A stretch of 64,000 nt of DNA from Bog-473 sp963787485. GTDB taxonomy: Bacteria > Actinomycetota > Acidimicrobiia > Acidimicrobiales > RAAP-2. Positions 40,770 to 48,295 of this stretch are shown in pieces. The stretch is taken from assembly GCA_963787485.1 (NCBI GenBank), contig CAWBDF010000006.1, positions 496,001-560,000 on the forward strand, read 5' to 3'. The notes under the pieces were generated by a model, which saw only the letters and a program-made list of their open reading frames with translations, was not told the origin of the DNA and did not search any database. Position numbers and translations under genes: made by a program. Each line of letters begins with the position of its first letter. Positions within the stretch are counted from its first letter, which is position 1.

Positions 40770-41183
40770 ATGGACCAGGAAAGCTTCATCGACCTTCTGA
40801 ACGAGGATCTGCGGACTGAATACCAATCGATCGTGCAGTACATCAGCCACGTGGCCACTGTCACCGGGGCCGAGTTCATCAGCGTCATTGACGAACTGAA
40901 GGTGCACCTGACCCAGGAGCTGAAGCACGCGGAGATCCTCGCAGATCAGATCGCCTTCCTCGGCGGGGCGCCCTCCACCACAGTACCCGAAGTGGAGAGA
41001 GCTACCGGGAGTGAGGCGCTGGCCGCCGACCTGCGCCTCGAGGAGAGCCAGCTCGAGCGGTACCGGCAGCGGTTCAGCCAAGCCACGGATCTTGGCCTGG
41101 CCGATGTGGCCGAAGCCTTGCGCCCGCTGCTCGAGCAAACACAGGAGCACGTCCGCGACCTTCAGACCGCGCTCGGCCGCTAG
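40770..41183 (+). CDS. Ferritin-like (bacterioferritin-type) four-helix protein
   Basis: The 137-residue protein reads FIDLLNEDLRTEYQSIVQYI, then FISVIDELKVHLTQELKHAE and ILADQIAFLGGAPSTTVPEV. Glu in DLRTEYQ, ELKHAEIL and a later helix (LERYRQRFSQATDLG, LLEQTQEHVRDL) are placed as in the di-iron centre of ferritin-like proteins. It may store iron or protect against peroxide. ATG 40770 follows GGAGCAGC. It sits in the stress-gene zone next to two related but dissimilar ferritin-like copies. Confidence 0.8.
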   Translation: MDQESFIDLLNEDLRTEYQSIVQYISHVATVTGAEFISVIDELKVHLTQELKHAEILADQIAFLGGAPSTTVPEVERATGSEALAADLRLEESQLERYRQRFSQATDLGLADVAEALRPLLEQTQEHVRDLQTALGR

Positions 41184-41607
41184 CAGTCGTGGATCAGTCG
41201 ACCCCTCATATCGACCTCTCAGCGTCCGCTTCGCCAACCGGGAGTCGGCAGCACGCATTGACGCGGCTACGCGCAGCCTTCCCGCACATGGACAAGTGAG
41301 TCAGGGCCAGTTTCCCGTGGTTGCCCCAAGGAATGCACCGTCGCGTCCCAGATTGACTTGCAAAGGGTTTAGGTTGCGCCGGCCCCGGGTACTGCTATGC
41401 CGCCGGGAAAGCCCCGGGGAATCCAACTGCTTAGGGAGCGCCCGATAGTTGGAGCTGGTCGCCTCGCTGTCAGCGTCATCGTGTTCGAAGTGGGGGCCAT
41501 TCTCGATTGGGCTGTGATGGAGCTCAACGTACTAGCGGAGTGTTCCAACAACACAGCGCGGTCAACGCGGTATCGACGACCAACCCGCCAGAGCGAAAGG
41601 TGCACTT
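41184..41607. other. 424-bp region without supported gene
   Basis: Frames in this stretch have no start with a ribosome-binding site, no family motif and unusual composition for this genome (Cys/Arg-rich shadows). It lies between the ferritin-like gene and csbD and should contain the csbD promoter. I do not see a clear sigma-factor consensus. Confidence 0.4.
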
Positions 41608-41781
41608 ATGTCAACCGTAGACAAGGCCAAGAACAAGGCCCAAGAAGCAAAGGGCAATCTCGAACAGGTTGCGGGAAAGGCCACCAACGACCGGTCACGA
41701 CAGGCGAAAGGAAAGAGGGAAAAGACGGCTGGCAACCTGAAGCAGGCGGGAGAAAAGGTGAAGGACGCGCTCCGGAAATAG
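41608..41781 (+). CDS. csbD: CsbD-like stress protein
   Basis: The 57-residue protein is typical of the CsbD family: DKAKNKAQEAKGNLEQVAGK, then KREKTAGNLKQAGEKVKDAL. These small, charged, largely unstructured proteins are general-stress proteins in Bacillus (sigma B regulon) and actinobacteria. ATG 41608 follows GCGAAAGG. A strong hairpin stands directly after its stop. Its place between phosphatase/anti-sigma genes fits a stress regulon. Confidence 0.9.
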   Translation: MSTVDKAKNKAQEAKGNLEQVAGKATNDRSRQAKGKREKTAGNLKQAGEKVKDALRK

Positions 41782-41787
41782 TGGGCT

Positions 41788-41821
41788 GCACCCACCTCGA
41801 CCAAGTGGATCGAGGTGGTGC
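41788..41821 (+). terminator. Terminator hairpin after csbD
   Basis: CACCTCGA (41793-41800) pairs with TCGAGGTG (41810-41817), and outer GCAC/GTGC bases extend the stem. The loop is nine bases, CCAAGTGGA. Its position, seven bases after the csbD stop codon, supports a terminator. Confidence 0.7.
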
Positions 41822-41884
41822 GTCTCTACGGGTCTCAGAAGGGTGTCCAATCTTGGCACCTAAATTATGGAAAGGGGAACGATT

Positions 41885-42046
41885 GTGGCGATACTCTTGT
41901 TAGCACTTCTCGTACTGATTCTCTTCGGCGCTGGCTTTGCGATTCACCTACTGTGGATTGCGGCGGTTGTCCTGGCGATTGTGTGGGTGGTGAGCTTCGC
42001 ACTCAGCCGAGGGGAAGGAGCCAGCCGGAGGCCTCTCCGTCGGTAG
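41885..42046 (+). CDS. Small hydrophobic membrane protein
   Basis: The 53-residue product is nearly all membrane helix (AILLLALLVLILFGAGFAIH, LLWIAAVVLAIVWVVSFALS) with a basic tail (RRPLRR). It resembles the 'hydrophobic protein' family of actinobacteria in which an FGxGFAxxxLWxIA motif is common. GTG 41885 is preferred because AAAGGGGAACGA precedes it; an ATG lies six codons earlier. Role unknown, probably envelope stress. Confidence 0.7.
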   Translation: MAILLLALLVLILFGAGFAIHLLWIAAVVLAIVWVVSFALSRGEGASRRPLRR

Positions 42047-42049
42047 ATC

Positions 42050-42694
42050 GGCGACGGCCCTGAACCGACATCGCATACAATTGGTGGCGACGGGCCGCCA
42101 GCCGAACACCGACGATCTCGGGTTGGACACAGTCGAGATCGCTCTCAAAGCTGACGGCACATCGTCGTGGATGAGTTTGGACGCGCCGCGAAGGGGATCT
42201 GGGCCCTCGGGGACTGCAGTTCGCCCTTCGAGCTGAAACACGTGGTGAACGCCGAAGCCCGCGCGATCGCCCACAACCTGGCTCACCCCCATGATCTGCG
42301 TCCATTGCCGCACGACTGGGTGCCCTCTGCGGTGTTCACAGACCCACAGATTGCCTCGGTCGGGGCCCGATCACGGGATCTCGCGGGGCGACCCTACGTC
42401 GAGGCTCTCCAGGAATATGGCGACATCGCCTATGGCTGGGCGTTGCAAGATCGCCGCGGTGTGTGCAAGCTCTATGCCGACCCCGAGACCAGCACCCTGC
42501 TCGGCGCCCACATTCTCGGCTATCAGGCTTCGCTCCTCCTCACCCCGCTCATTCAAGCGGTCGCTCACGGTCAGCGAGTCGCTGACCTGGCGCGGGGCCA
42601 GTACTGGATCCACCCGGCTCTGAGCGAGGTCGTCGAGAATGCTCTCCTGAAGCTGCCGGTCGACGACTTCGTGGCATCGGGTGAACACCATTGA
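42050..42694 (+). pseudogene. Mycothione reductase C-terminal remnant
   Basis: The first frame reads HRIQLVATGRQPNTDDLGLD and then VEIALKADGT. After a one-base shift near 42164 it continues VVDEFGRAAKGIWALGDCSS and PFELKHVVNAEARAIAHNLA, with VPSAVFTDPQIASVG, YGDIAYGWAL and ARGQYWIHPALSEVVENALL. This is the NAD/FAD-linked C-terminal half and dimerisation domain of mycothione reductase, an actinobacterial enzyme. The FAD-binding N-terminus with its redox CxxxxC is missing, so it cannot be active. Confidence 0.85.
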
Positions 42695-42798
42695 CGGGGA
42701 CCGCCGGCCGCATGCCATGGCGCCACCGTTAGAAGCCCCGCAGTTTCTGGCTATCTCGGACTGGTGTCGGCGAAGTCCCGACGGCGATAGCCCGCTGA

Positions 42799-43191
42799 TT
42801 ATCCGATCGCCGATCGCTGTCCGGCTTCTCGGCACCTCAGTGTGAACCACACGGACTTCCCGGCCTCGCAGTCCACCACACCCCAATCATGCGCTAACAA
42901 CCCAACGATGAGGAGGCCTCGTCCATGCGGTTCGTGCGCCCCAGGATTCTTGGGTACGGGACGACCCACACCGGCGTCAGTAACCGTTGCCTTGACGATG
43001 TCGTTCGCCCTTAGGAGTTCGAGGTCGATGGGGCTCGAACCGTGCACGACGGCGTTGCTCACCAGCTCGCTGACCATCAACTCGGCGGCGGTGAGCACCT
43101 CTTCCTCGCAGTCCACTAGCTCGGAACGGATGAGACCCCTGGCTAACGCTGGACTCTCCGCGGTCGCGGGTAGTCGCCTCACTGTGCTCAC
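42799..43191 (-). CDS. RsbW-like anti-sigma/serine kinase (HATPase_c_2)
   Basis: The 130-residue protein has a GHKL ATPase fold: AELMVSELVSNAVVHGSSPI (N box, about 37-56), VTDAGVGRP (G1 box, about 75-83) and GRGLLIVGLLAHDWGV (G2 box, about 94-109). Such proteins bind a sigma factor or phosphorylate a STAS anti-anti-sigma factor. GTG 43191 starts it. The STAS gene at 43237 lies just upstream on the same strand (46 bases), so the two may form a partner pair under the PP2C phosphatase at 38615. Confidence 0.9.
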   Translation of the reverse strand: MSTVRRLPATAESPALARGLIRSELVDCEEEVLTAAELMVSELVSNAVVHGSSPIDLELLRANDIVKATVTDAGVGRPVPKNPGAHEPHGRGLLIVGLLAHDWGVVDCEAGKSVWFTLRCREAGQRSAIG

Positions 43192-43236
43192 CGATCCCTA
43201 GCCTTTCCGGCAAACACATCAGATACCCGTCGGTGG

Positions 43237-43623
43237 CTATGGGTAAACCTGAGCTGCCCTCGACTCCGTGGCCGAAATCGACTCGCGACCATCAGAGGCA
43301 TCTGACGAGGGGGGTGACCACGATGGGTCCCACTCGGTCAACAAATCGGATAATCCCGTGAGCTCGAAGACACGCCTGACGTTCGGCTGTGGACGGGTCA
43401 GCACAACGGCGCCACCGAGTGCCTTCTTCGCTTGAATGATGGCCGCGAGTCCGGAGCTGTCGATAAAGGTCAGCTCGGACAGGTCGATCACGAGCTTCGA
43501 ACCGGAAATCTCAACCAGCCAATCCGAGAGACCCTCTGTTCCCGCCAAATCAAGCTCACCCCGGAACGAGACAAGGTGGATGTCGCTGAAATCAGTCACG
43601 ATACATGAAAACAGGGGTTTCAT
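43237..43623 (-). CDS. STAS-domain anti-anti-sigma factor
   Basis: The 128 residues form a STAS domain: HLVSFRGELDLAGTEGLSDW (about 15-34), LVIDLSELTFIDSSGLAAII (about 44-63) with the phosphorylatable Ser in DSSGL, and AVVLTRPQPNVRRVFELTGL. The C-terminal 30 residues (SPPSSDASDGRESISATESR) are low-complexity. It should release a sigma factor from the RsbW-like partner when dephosphorylated. ATG 43623 follows GGGGAGGG. Confidence 0.9.
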   Translation of the reverse strand: MKPLFSCIVTDFSDIHLVSFRGELDLAGTEGLSDWLVEISGSKLVIDLSELTFIDSSGLAAIIQAKKALGGAVVLTRPQPNVRRVFELTGLSDLLTEWDPSWSPPSSDASDGRESISATESRAAQVYP

Positions 43624-44024
43624 AATACCCTCCCCATTTTGGAGCCACAACGTAGCCACGCCGTCGGATACCTCGCTGCCCACATTTTATCGGTCAAATC
43701 GGCCAAGACCAAGCTATCGACGGTGGTCTCGTACGCCGATAGGGCCTCCGTCCCACGGAGGTTTACGCTCGGACCTTGGATGCCTCAAGGCTGGTCTTTC
43801 CATCCCGTTCGACGCACGGGACTCATTTGAGTGGCGTGTCCCCGTACGCTGAGACGGGGTGCAGGGTGGTGGACAACGACGCCGTCTTGGGTCATTTTGC
43901 AGTTTTCGTGGGCGTAGATTCACATGAGGCCATTCTGTTGGACCCCATGTCGTTGTCTGACCACAAGGATGGCTCGGTCGGATGACAGACCCAAAGATGA
44001 TTCTGTCGCAAGGGGCGATTGGGC
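43624..44024. other. 401-bp region with hairpins but no supported gene
   Basis: The stretch separates the STAS gene from the second RsbW-like gene. It contains the hairpin CCTCCG-TCCCA-CGGAGG near 43746 and no frame with a family motif. The hairpin could be a terminator, but no plus-strand gene ends there. Confidence 0.35.
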
Positions 44025-44606
44025 CTAGCCGGAAGAGTCATCCCATGGCCCAGGGTTCGCCAGGACCTCACGTCCCGAGCCGAGAACCACCTTTTCGATA
44101 TGGTCGCCGTGACATCGGCACGCCGTGAGGTACGTCCAGTCGCTCGCCTCTAGGCGGAACCAGACTTGCTTGCCCTTGGGAAGGATACTAACCCCCCAAT
44201 CAGCAGACAGAGCCTCCACGATTACCATCCCGCGTCCACCCTCTGCCGTGTGATCGATAGAAAGGACCCGTGGCACTCCCTCGGGTTGACCGTCTGTCAC
44301 TCCGACTTCGAGGAATCCATCAGCCATGGCCGCTGTGATTGCCGGCCCGCTCCGAGCATGGCGAACCGCATTTGAGACGAGTTCGCTGATGAGCAGATTG
44401 GCGGTCTCCGAGAGCCGCAATGCTTCCCACCGTCCTAGTACGTCGGTCAGCCAAGTTCGCGCAGCCGACGGTGCCGACGCCTCTCGTCTCAAGTCCGCTC
44501 TCGCTATCCGGCACATTCGCTGTTTGGGCTCCCCTGCCGACTCGCGTCGAAGCACGCGCTTCGGACGAGTCGCGTCTACCCGTTTGGTCGTTGCTGAAAT
44601 TTTCAA
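44025..44606 (-). CDS. Second RsbW-like anti-sigma/serine kinase
   Basis: The 193-residue protein has a GHKL domain at about 45-150: SETANLLISELVSNAVRHAR (N box), VGVTDGQPEGVP (G1-like) and GGRGMVIVEALSADWGV (G2). Extensions are present at both ends; the C-terminal one contains an unusual CRCHGD. Like the gene at 42799 it probably binds a STAS protein or a sigma factor. The start is uncertain: the first 35 residues (KRVDATRPKRVLRRESAGEP) are very basic and may be untranslated. Confidence 0.82.
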   Translation of the reverse strand: MKISATTKRVDATRPKRVLRRESAGEPKQRMCRIARADLRREASAPSAARTWLTDVLGRWEALRLSETANLLISELVSNAVRHARSGPAITAAMADGFLEVGVTDGQPEGVPRVLSIDHTAEGGRGMVIVEALSADWGVSILPKGKQVWFRLEASDWTYLTACRCHGDHIEKVVLGSGREVLANPGPWDDSSG

Positions 44607-44656
44607 CCCGTGCTGACAAAGAGGCCAGTTGTGCGCCCATTCGTGAGTTCGGCTCG

Positions 44657-44956
44657 TTACGCGGCAGGAGTCTGGTCAAGTCCAGGCTCCGGTGGCAGTT
44701 CGTGAACCGCCGTTTCCCAAAGGGCAGCAGCAGTACGCACAGCAAGGAGACGCGCCACACCGACACCGACGCCCGTAGCGACGGCCCAGCTCAAAGCGTC
44801 TAACCAGGACGAATTCTGATCTGCAACCACCTTCGGAGGGGCTGATCCACGCAAGGCCTCCCATAGCGCCTCGAGGACATGCTGGGTGGCCAGACCGGCT
44901 AGAGCCCCCGCCCCAACGCTGATTGCCTTCCAGGTATACCTCTTGATTGGCCGCAC
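44657..44956 (-). CDS. DUF4235 membrane protein
   Basis: The 99-residue protein reads RPIKRYTWKAISVGAGALAG, then LATQHVLEALWEALRGSAPP and LSWAVATGVGVGVARLLAVR, giving two membrane helices and a short loop. This is DUF4235, found in actinobacterial envelope or stress loci. GTG 44956 has AGGAGG seven bases upstream. A decayed copy is at 39965, and a more distant relative is encoded at 60838. Confidence 0.85.
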   Translation of the reverse strand: MRPIKRYTWKAISVGAGALAGLATQHVLEALWEALRGSAPPKVVADQNSSWLDALSWAVATGVGVGVARLLAVRTAAALWETAVHELPPEPGLDQTPAA

Positions 44957-45310
44957 GTGACACCTCCTACCCCGATAGTGCTCCCGTACACATGTCAATG
45001 GACGATGAGCCGGACCGTCCAAGACGAGGCGGGCCCGGCTTGAGTGCAGGCCTCGGCCGCCTGATCTCTCCCACCCTTTCCCTGGGGCCTGCAGGCCGAG
45101 TAGTCAATCACCAGTGTGAGCGCCCTTCCGGCTGGGTAACACACTCACACCATTCGTTCCGACAACGACCGAGAGGAAGCTCACATTGCCTGTCAACCAA
45201 GGTCGGCTGCACGATCTGCTCTACCAAGTGTTGGTGACTGAGCTCGGCGGGGTGCAGGTCTCCGAAGCCGCCCTGGCCTGCGCCCGTAACGTAGACCTGC
45301 GAGATGAATG
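44837..45310. repeat. Segmental duplication, copy B
   Basis: This is the partner of 39965-40440, in direct orientation about 4.9 kb away. Here the DUF4235 gene is whole, while the ferritin-like gene is frameshifted further downstream. The shared intergenic part has the same length in both, apart from small indels. Confidence 0.8.
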
Positions 45311-45790
45311 GGAGAACTACCAAGAACAGACCCGCCGCCACAAAGCGTCGAGCTAATCGAAGGTGCTCTACGGGCTTTCGGGCTCGACCCAACAACTGAC
45401 ACGCCCGGCCGGACAGTCGTTCGCCACGCCGGAGAAGCCCTTGCCAAGGCCATCGCCCTGGCTCAAGCCGAGGCCACCGCCGAGCAGGCCCAGATCGTTG
45501 CCGCCGAATGCGTCACCTTGGCCGAGACCAAGGACCAGCTCAACTGGGAACTCATCGGCGAGATTGTGGTCCATCTCACCGGAGAGCCCGCCAAGGTGTT
45601 GCGCGCTGCCCATAAAGAGGTCGAGGCACAAGAAGAGGAGCATCTGTACCACAACGCTGGCTGGGCTAGAGAGCTGTGGATCGAGGGCCTCGGCCTGCCC
45701 GCAGTGCTCCCCCCGCCCGAGGAGCAAAAGGGCGTCAAGACCGCCATCGGTGCCGCCCGCGCCAAGCAAACCCGCCAAGACATGACCTGA
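45186..45790 (+). pseudogene. Frameshifted ferritin-like gene (copy B)
   Basis: TTG 45186 opens PVNQGRLHDLLYQVLVTELG, continuing GVQVSEAALACARNVDLRDE and WENYQEQTRRHKASS before a stop. In another frame the rest follows without a break: VELIEGALRAFGLDPTTDTP, ECVTLAETKDQLNWELIGEI, HLYHNAGWARELWIEGLGLP. Compared with the intact gene at 55534, one frameshift near 45344 divides it. GAGAGGAAGC precedes the TTG, so the original start is clear. It could also be a sequencing error. Confidence 0.8.
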
Positions 45791-46122
45791 TCCGGTCTGA
45801 ACTCTGCCTACAAACGCGATGGAGAGCGAACCACGCCCGCAAAACGAGCCAACGTGAAGAACACGGAACAGTACGAGGCTGCGATTGGTCGAGGGGGTCC
45901 TCGTCGGCATTCTGAGTGCGATCAATGACCCGGACGTCGCAGTTGGTGTATCGGCGCTATCAAAAGTGGCCACCGTCATGGGGCTCATGGTTCAAATCAC
46001 CGCCGGCGTGATTGTCGGAGCCGAAGAGAAGGGCGTCATCGGTCTGCGCGAGCAGCTGCGAGACACCTGCCGCGAAGCGGCCGCCCCGCAGGGCGGCCAC
46101 AACGCTGGGGCTACGGGCTTTC
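45791..46122. other. 332-bp stretch with one weak frame
   Basis: A plus-strand frame from TTG 45885 gives ILSAINDPDVAVGVSALSKV and MGLMVQITAGVIVGAEEKGV, which has some protein-like character. It runs into the antisense of the gene at 46123 and has no ribosome-binding site. I do not call it. Confidence 0.3.
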
Positions 46123-46434
46123 TTACGACTCCGCCGGCCTCCTGTGTCCCGTCACCTCGAAGAGGACATCGTCGTCCCACTCGTCGATACCGCTATCCAC
46201 CCCATCGGGGATGCACCGCCCGAAGTTGCACGCTTGCTCAAGCAGGTCCCCGCGGGCCTCCCAGAGCTGGCCGAGGATGAGCCGGATTGCAGGATCCTCC
46301 TCGGAGCGACCCGTAAGGGCGACGAGTGCCTCGACGGCATGGTCGAACCGGTAATCAGCCACCATTTCCCCACCGAAGAAGCCGGGGATCTCGCATAGCT
46401 GGATGAGTGGCTCCGTGGTGGTGGCGGCGGTCAT
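46123..46434 (-). CDS. Hypothetical acidic protein
   Basis: The 103-residue product reads LIQLCEIPGFFGGEMVADYR, then FDHAVEALVALTGRSEEDPA and IRLILGQLWEARGDLLEQAC, ending in a very acidic DEWDDDVLFEV. No family is recognised. ATG 46434 overlaps the stop of the upstream gene (ATGA), so both are co-translated. The pair is controlled from the region with two palindromes at 46.93-46.98 kb. Confidence 0.65.
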   Translation of the reverse strand: MTAATTTEPLIQLCEIPGFFGGEMVADYRFDHAVEALVALTGRSEEDPAIRLILGQLWEARGDLLEQACNFGRCIPDGVDSGIDEWDDDVLFEVTGHRRPAES

Positions 46435-46904
46435 GACGTCTCCACCGTTCCGCCGCCGCATCGCTTTGACCACAACGAGCGCAGAAGGTCGCGCCGTTCA
46501 TCGATCGGCAATGCCTCGGTCCGCTCAATTAGCCCCTCGAACCGGTCACAGACGGTCGATCCTCTCCTCGAGCTCGTCGAGGCGTTCAACCGGCGTGCGC
46601 TGTGGCTTTGTGACGGCGGTCTTGACGCCTTCTTCCAAACATCGAACCCGCTTGGTCCATCCGGTTCGGCCCTACCAAACCACTGGAGGAACTGGGCGAC
46701 CCAGTTCTCACCCTTGGTGGCTCGACAGCACAGCACGCGCGCCCGCATACGGGACTCCTTCGTCCCCTCAGCGGCTAGTTGCTTGGCAATCTCTCGCTCC
46801 CGCGCGACAACAGCCCGTATCGAGGCCAGAGGTTCGAAGTAATCGGGCGACACCCACCGCCCGCTGATGTCCTGCACGCTCGAGGGCGCCGTGGTCATGG
46901 TCAT
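46431..46904 (-). CDS. Hypothetical protein, probably frameshifted near its middle
   Basis: The first 80 residues (GRWVSPDYFEPLASIRAVVA, REREIAKQLAAEGTKESRMR, ENWVAQFLQWFGRAEPDG) look coding. After about residue 88 the text becomes Ser/Arg-rich, while another frame on the same strand reads LEEGVKTAVTKPQRTPVERL and DELEERIDRL, then stops at 46546. The original frame resumes with sense near the end (GLIERTEALPIDERRDLL). So a one-base shift may divide two small genes here. ATG 46904 follows GGAAGGG. Confidence 0.5.
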   Translation of the reverse strand: MTMTTAPSSVQDISGRWVSPDYFEPLASIRAVVAREREIAKQLAAEGTKESRMRARVLCCRATKGENWVAQFLQWFGRAEPDGPSGFDVWKKASRPPSQSHSARRLNASTSSRRGSTVCDRFEGLIERTEALPIDERRDLLRSLWSKRCGGGTVETS

Positions 46905-46930
46905 GGATTCCCTTCCTCTCTCATACACTC

Positions 46931-46950
46931 TTGCGTTAGATCTAACGCAA
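46931..46950. promoter_or_regulatory. Perfect 20-bp palindromic operator (site 1)
   Basis: TTGCGTTAGATCTAACGCAA is its own reverse complement over all 20 bases. It lies in the 139-bp gap between two divergent genes, 27 bases from the ATG at 46904. A dimeric repressor is the likely ligand. Confidence 0.7.
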
Positions 46951-46964
46951 TGATAACCATACGC

Positions 46965-46984
46965 TTGCGATAGACTGATCGCAA
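46965..46984. promoter_or_regulatory. Second palindromic operator (site 2)
   Basis: TTGCGAT-AGACTG-ATCGCAA shares the TTGCG/CGCAA arms with site 1, and the two centres are 34 bases apart, close to three helical turns. It overlaps a GATAGACT sequence that could be a -10 box for the plus-strand gene. Confidence 0.65.
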
Positions 46985-47043
46985 CCCCCAACAACGGTGG
47001 GGCCCCAAGTAGCGTTTTGAGGGCCGTGACCAGGAGAGTTCCA

Positions 47044-47238
47044 GTGGACCAGCTCGTTGGTGCCGCAGAAATTGCAGCCCGGCTGACCCCGTCAGGGCAG
47101 ACGTCGATCGTCCACGACTGGCGCCGGCGGTATCCGGACTTCCCTCAACCCGTGGTCACGCTGAAAGCGGGCCTGGTTTGGGCCTGGCCTGACGTGGAAC
47201 GCTGGGCGAAGGCCACAGGGCGGGAGGTCAACAAATGA
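47044..47238 (+). CDS. Excisionase/AlpA-like helix-turn-helix protein
   Basis: The 64-residue protein reads DQLVGAAEIAARLTPSGQTS, then IVHDWRRRYPDFPQPVVTLK and VWAWPDVERWAKATGRE. This is the MerR-like/AlpA winged helix used by excisionases and small regulators of mobile elements (the VxxWRRRxPDFPxPV...WxWPDVxxWxxxTGR pattern). It may bind the palindromes upstream and control the divergent genes. GTG 47044 follows AGGAG at 47030. The stop overlaps the next gene. A dead homologue is at 32868. Confidence 0.82.
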   Translation: MDQLVGAAEIAARLTPSGQTSIVHDWRRRYPDFPQPVVTLKAGLVWAWPDVERWAKATGREVNK

Positions 47239-47471
47239 CTCCGCAAGAGGACGATCGGTCGCACCGACGACTCGACGCGACTGGGGAGATGGCAGCGGCG
47301 CTGAGCCATCCGAAGAACCCCGTCGAAGTGACGCTGACCCTCGACGCCGTAGCCCTGGAACGGATCACCACGTGGTCCTCCGAGCTGTGGCCCGGTATCG
47401 ATGTCACTCCCGCAGGCGTGATCGAATGTGCACTGGAGGTCCTTCAGACCTTTCTCCGTGGCGAGATATGA
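47235..47471 (+). CDS. Small hypothetical protein, ribbon-helix-helix-like
   Basis: The 78-residue protein has VEVTLTLDAVALERITTWSS (about 30-49) and GIDVTPAGVIECALEVLQTF (about 54-73): a strand followed by two helices, the order of a ribbon-helix-helix DNA-binding fold. That is inference from pattern only. ATG 47235 overlaps the HTH stop (ATGA), so the two are translated together. It has no counterpart in the first module. Confidence 0.65.
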   Translation: MTPQEDDRSHRRLDATGEMAAALSHPKNPVEVTLTLDAVALERITTWSSELWPGIDVTPAGVIECALEVLQTFLRGEI

Positions 47472-47490
47472 GGAGATTGGAGGCGGTCTG

Positions 47491-47664
47491 ATGGCCCGTC
47501 GTAAGTCCCTCCGAAGCCAGCTCTACCGTGCCGCACGAGACCTCGACAACGTCGAGGCAGCCGAGAAGGGTCCGACGAGCTACGGCAAGCGGGTTGTGCG
47601 CCGAAAGGTCTACAGAACGACGAACGGGGCGCTGTCCAAGGCGTTGCGGCGGTTCGGGCTCTAG
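47491..47664 (+). CDS. Short basic conserved protein (copy 2)
   Basis: The 57-residue protein MARRKSLRSQLYRAARDLDN continues VEAAEKGPTSYGKRVVRRKV and ends SKALRRFGL. It is the paralogue of the gene at 34008 and again closes a short plus-strand operon. Strong basic charge and high conservation suggest nucleic-acid binding. ATG 47491 follows GGAGGCGG. Similar proteins are known to me only as hypotheticals. Confidence 0.82.
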   Translation: MARRKSLRSQLYRAARDLDNVEAAEKGPTSYGKRVVRRKVYRTTNGALSKALRRFGL

Positions 47665-47783
47665 TCGACGCAGCTCAGCCCCGGGAGACAAACAGGGAGG
47701 GCTGAGCTTGGGCTACCCCTGGACCGCCGTCACAGTGGGCCCGGATATTTGAGCTCGCGCCAGTGTCGCCTGATACGTGCCGG

Positions 47784-47888
47784 GATCCCACCGAACGCAC
47801 CGGGGGGACGGTTACCTTCGTCCTGGGTCGATGCCTTCTTGCCAGGGTGTCGATCAGTCCCCGTTCGGCGCGCACCGGGCGGGGGCAC
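47784..47888. ncRNA. Conserved hairpin-rich non-coding segment (copy 2)
   Basis: Counterpart of 34800-34903. GGACG-GTTACCTT-CGTCC, a stem of GTCGATGCCTT with AGGGTGTCGAT, and CCCCG...CGGGG around CGGCGCGCACCG can all form. Where the copies differ in the middle stem, pairing is mostly kept. It lies 120 bases after the short basic protein gene, and a strong hairpin follows within 20 bases. The gap 47665-48060 otherwise holds nothing. Confidence 0.45.
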
Positions 47889-47906
47889 TCGGCAGGGATC
47901 TTACGA

Positions 47907-47939
47907 AGCGGCCCCTCTCAGCTGTCGGGAGGGGCCGCT
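47907..47939. terminator. Strong hairpin after the conserved segment (copy 2)
   Basis: AGCGGCCCCTC and GAGGGGCCGCT form a perfect 11-bp stem around an 11-base loop. The stem sequence differs from that of copy 1 (34926), but the position relative to the conserved segment is the same. Confidence 0.65.
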
Positions 47940-48060
47940 GTTCCCACCCCTGGTCTCGTGACTGACGTAGGGCGTGGTGTCCTGAATATATGGTCTTGGT
48001 CGGATCCTGTGAGCGCGATCCGGCGAGGATTGGGGCGGCGTTGCCCTAGATCGAATCCCG

Positions 48061-48288
48061 TCAGGCGCTCCGCAAGCCCGTCAGCCCGTCGAGGTGCTCC
48101 GGGCAGGCCCACACGACCCACCAGCGGTCGCCACGAGGGGAGCGCCAACGGCCGGTCCATGCCGGCGTCTCGGGGCAGTGGGCGGCCTGGAGGTTGCGGT
48201 CGTAGATCATCTGCCAGCACCGGCCGGGCTCGACGATGAAGCCGGGGCAAGGGTCGCCGGGTTCGGGCATTACGGCAGGCATCTTCAA
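48061..48288 (-). CDS. Small Cys/Trp-rich protein, possible metal-binding (copy 2)
   Basis: The 75-residue protein reads PGDPCPGFIVEPGRCWQMIY, then DRNLQAAHCPETPAWTGRWR and GDRWWVVWACPEHLDGLTGL. Cys at four positions plus CPEH and AAHC suggest a zinc-binding fold. The last part resembles small proteins that recognise guide or adaptor domains, but no function is known to me. Several in-frame ATGs exist (48288, 48282, 48270). It lies eight bases downstream of the coiled-coil gene. Copy 1 at 35382 is broken by a TGA. Confidence 0.72.
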   Translation of the reverse strand: MKMPAVMPEPGDPCPGFIVEPGRCWQMIYDRNLQAAHCPETPAWTGRWRSPRGDRWWVVWACPEHLDGLTGLRSA

Positions 48289-48295
48289 CGTTGGC

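Noticed and set aside
41790..41821. Attenuator for the small hydrophobic protein gene
   Set aside because: The hairpin stands right after the csbD stop, and no leader peptide or alternative fold is visible, so a plain terminator is preferred.
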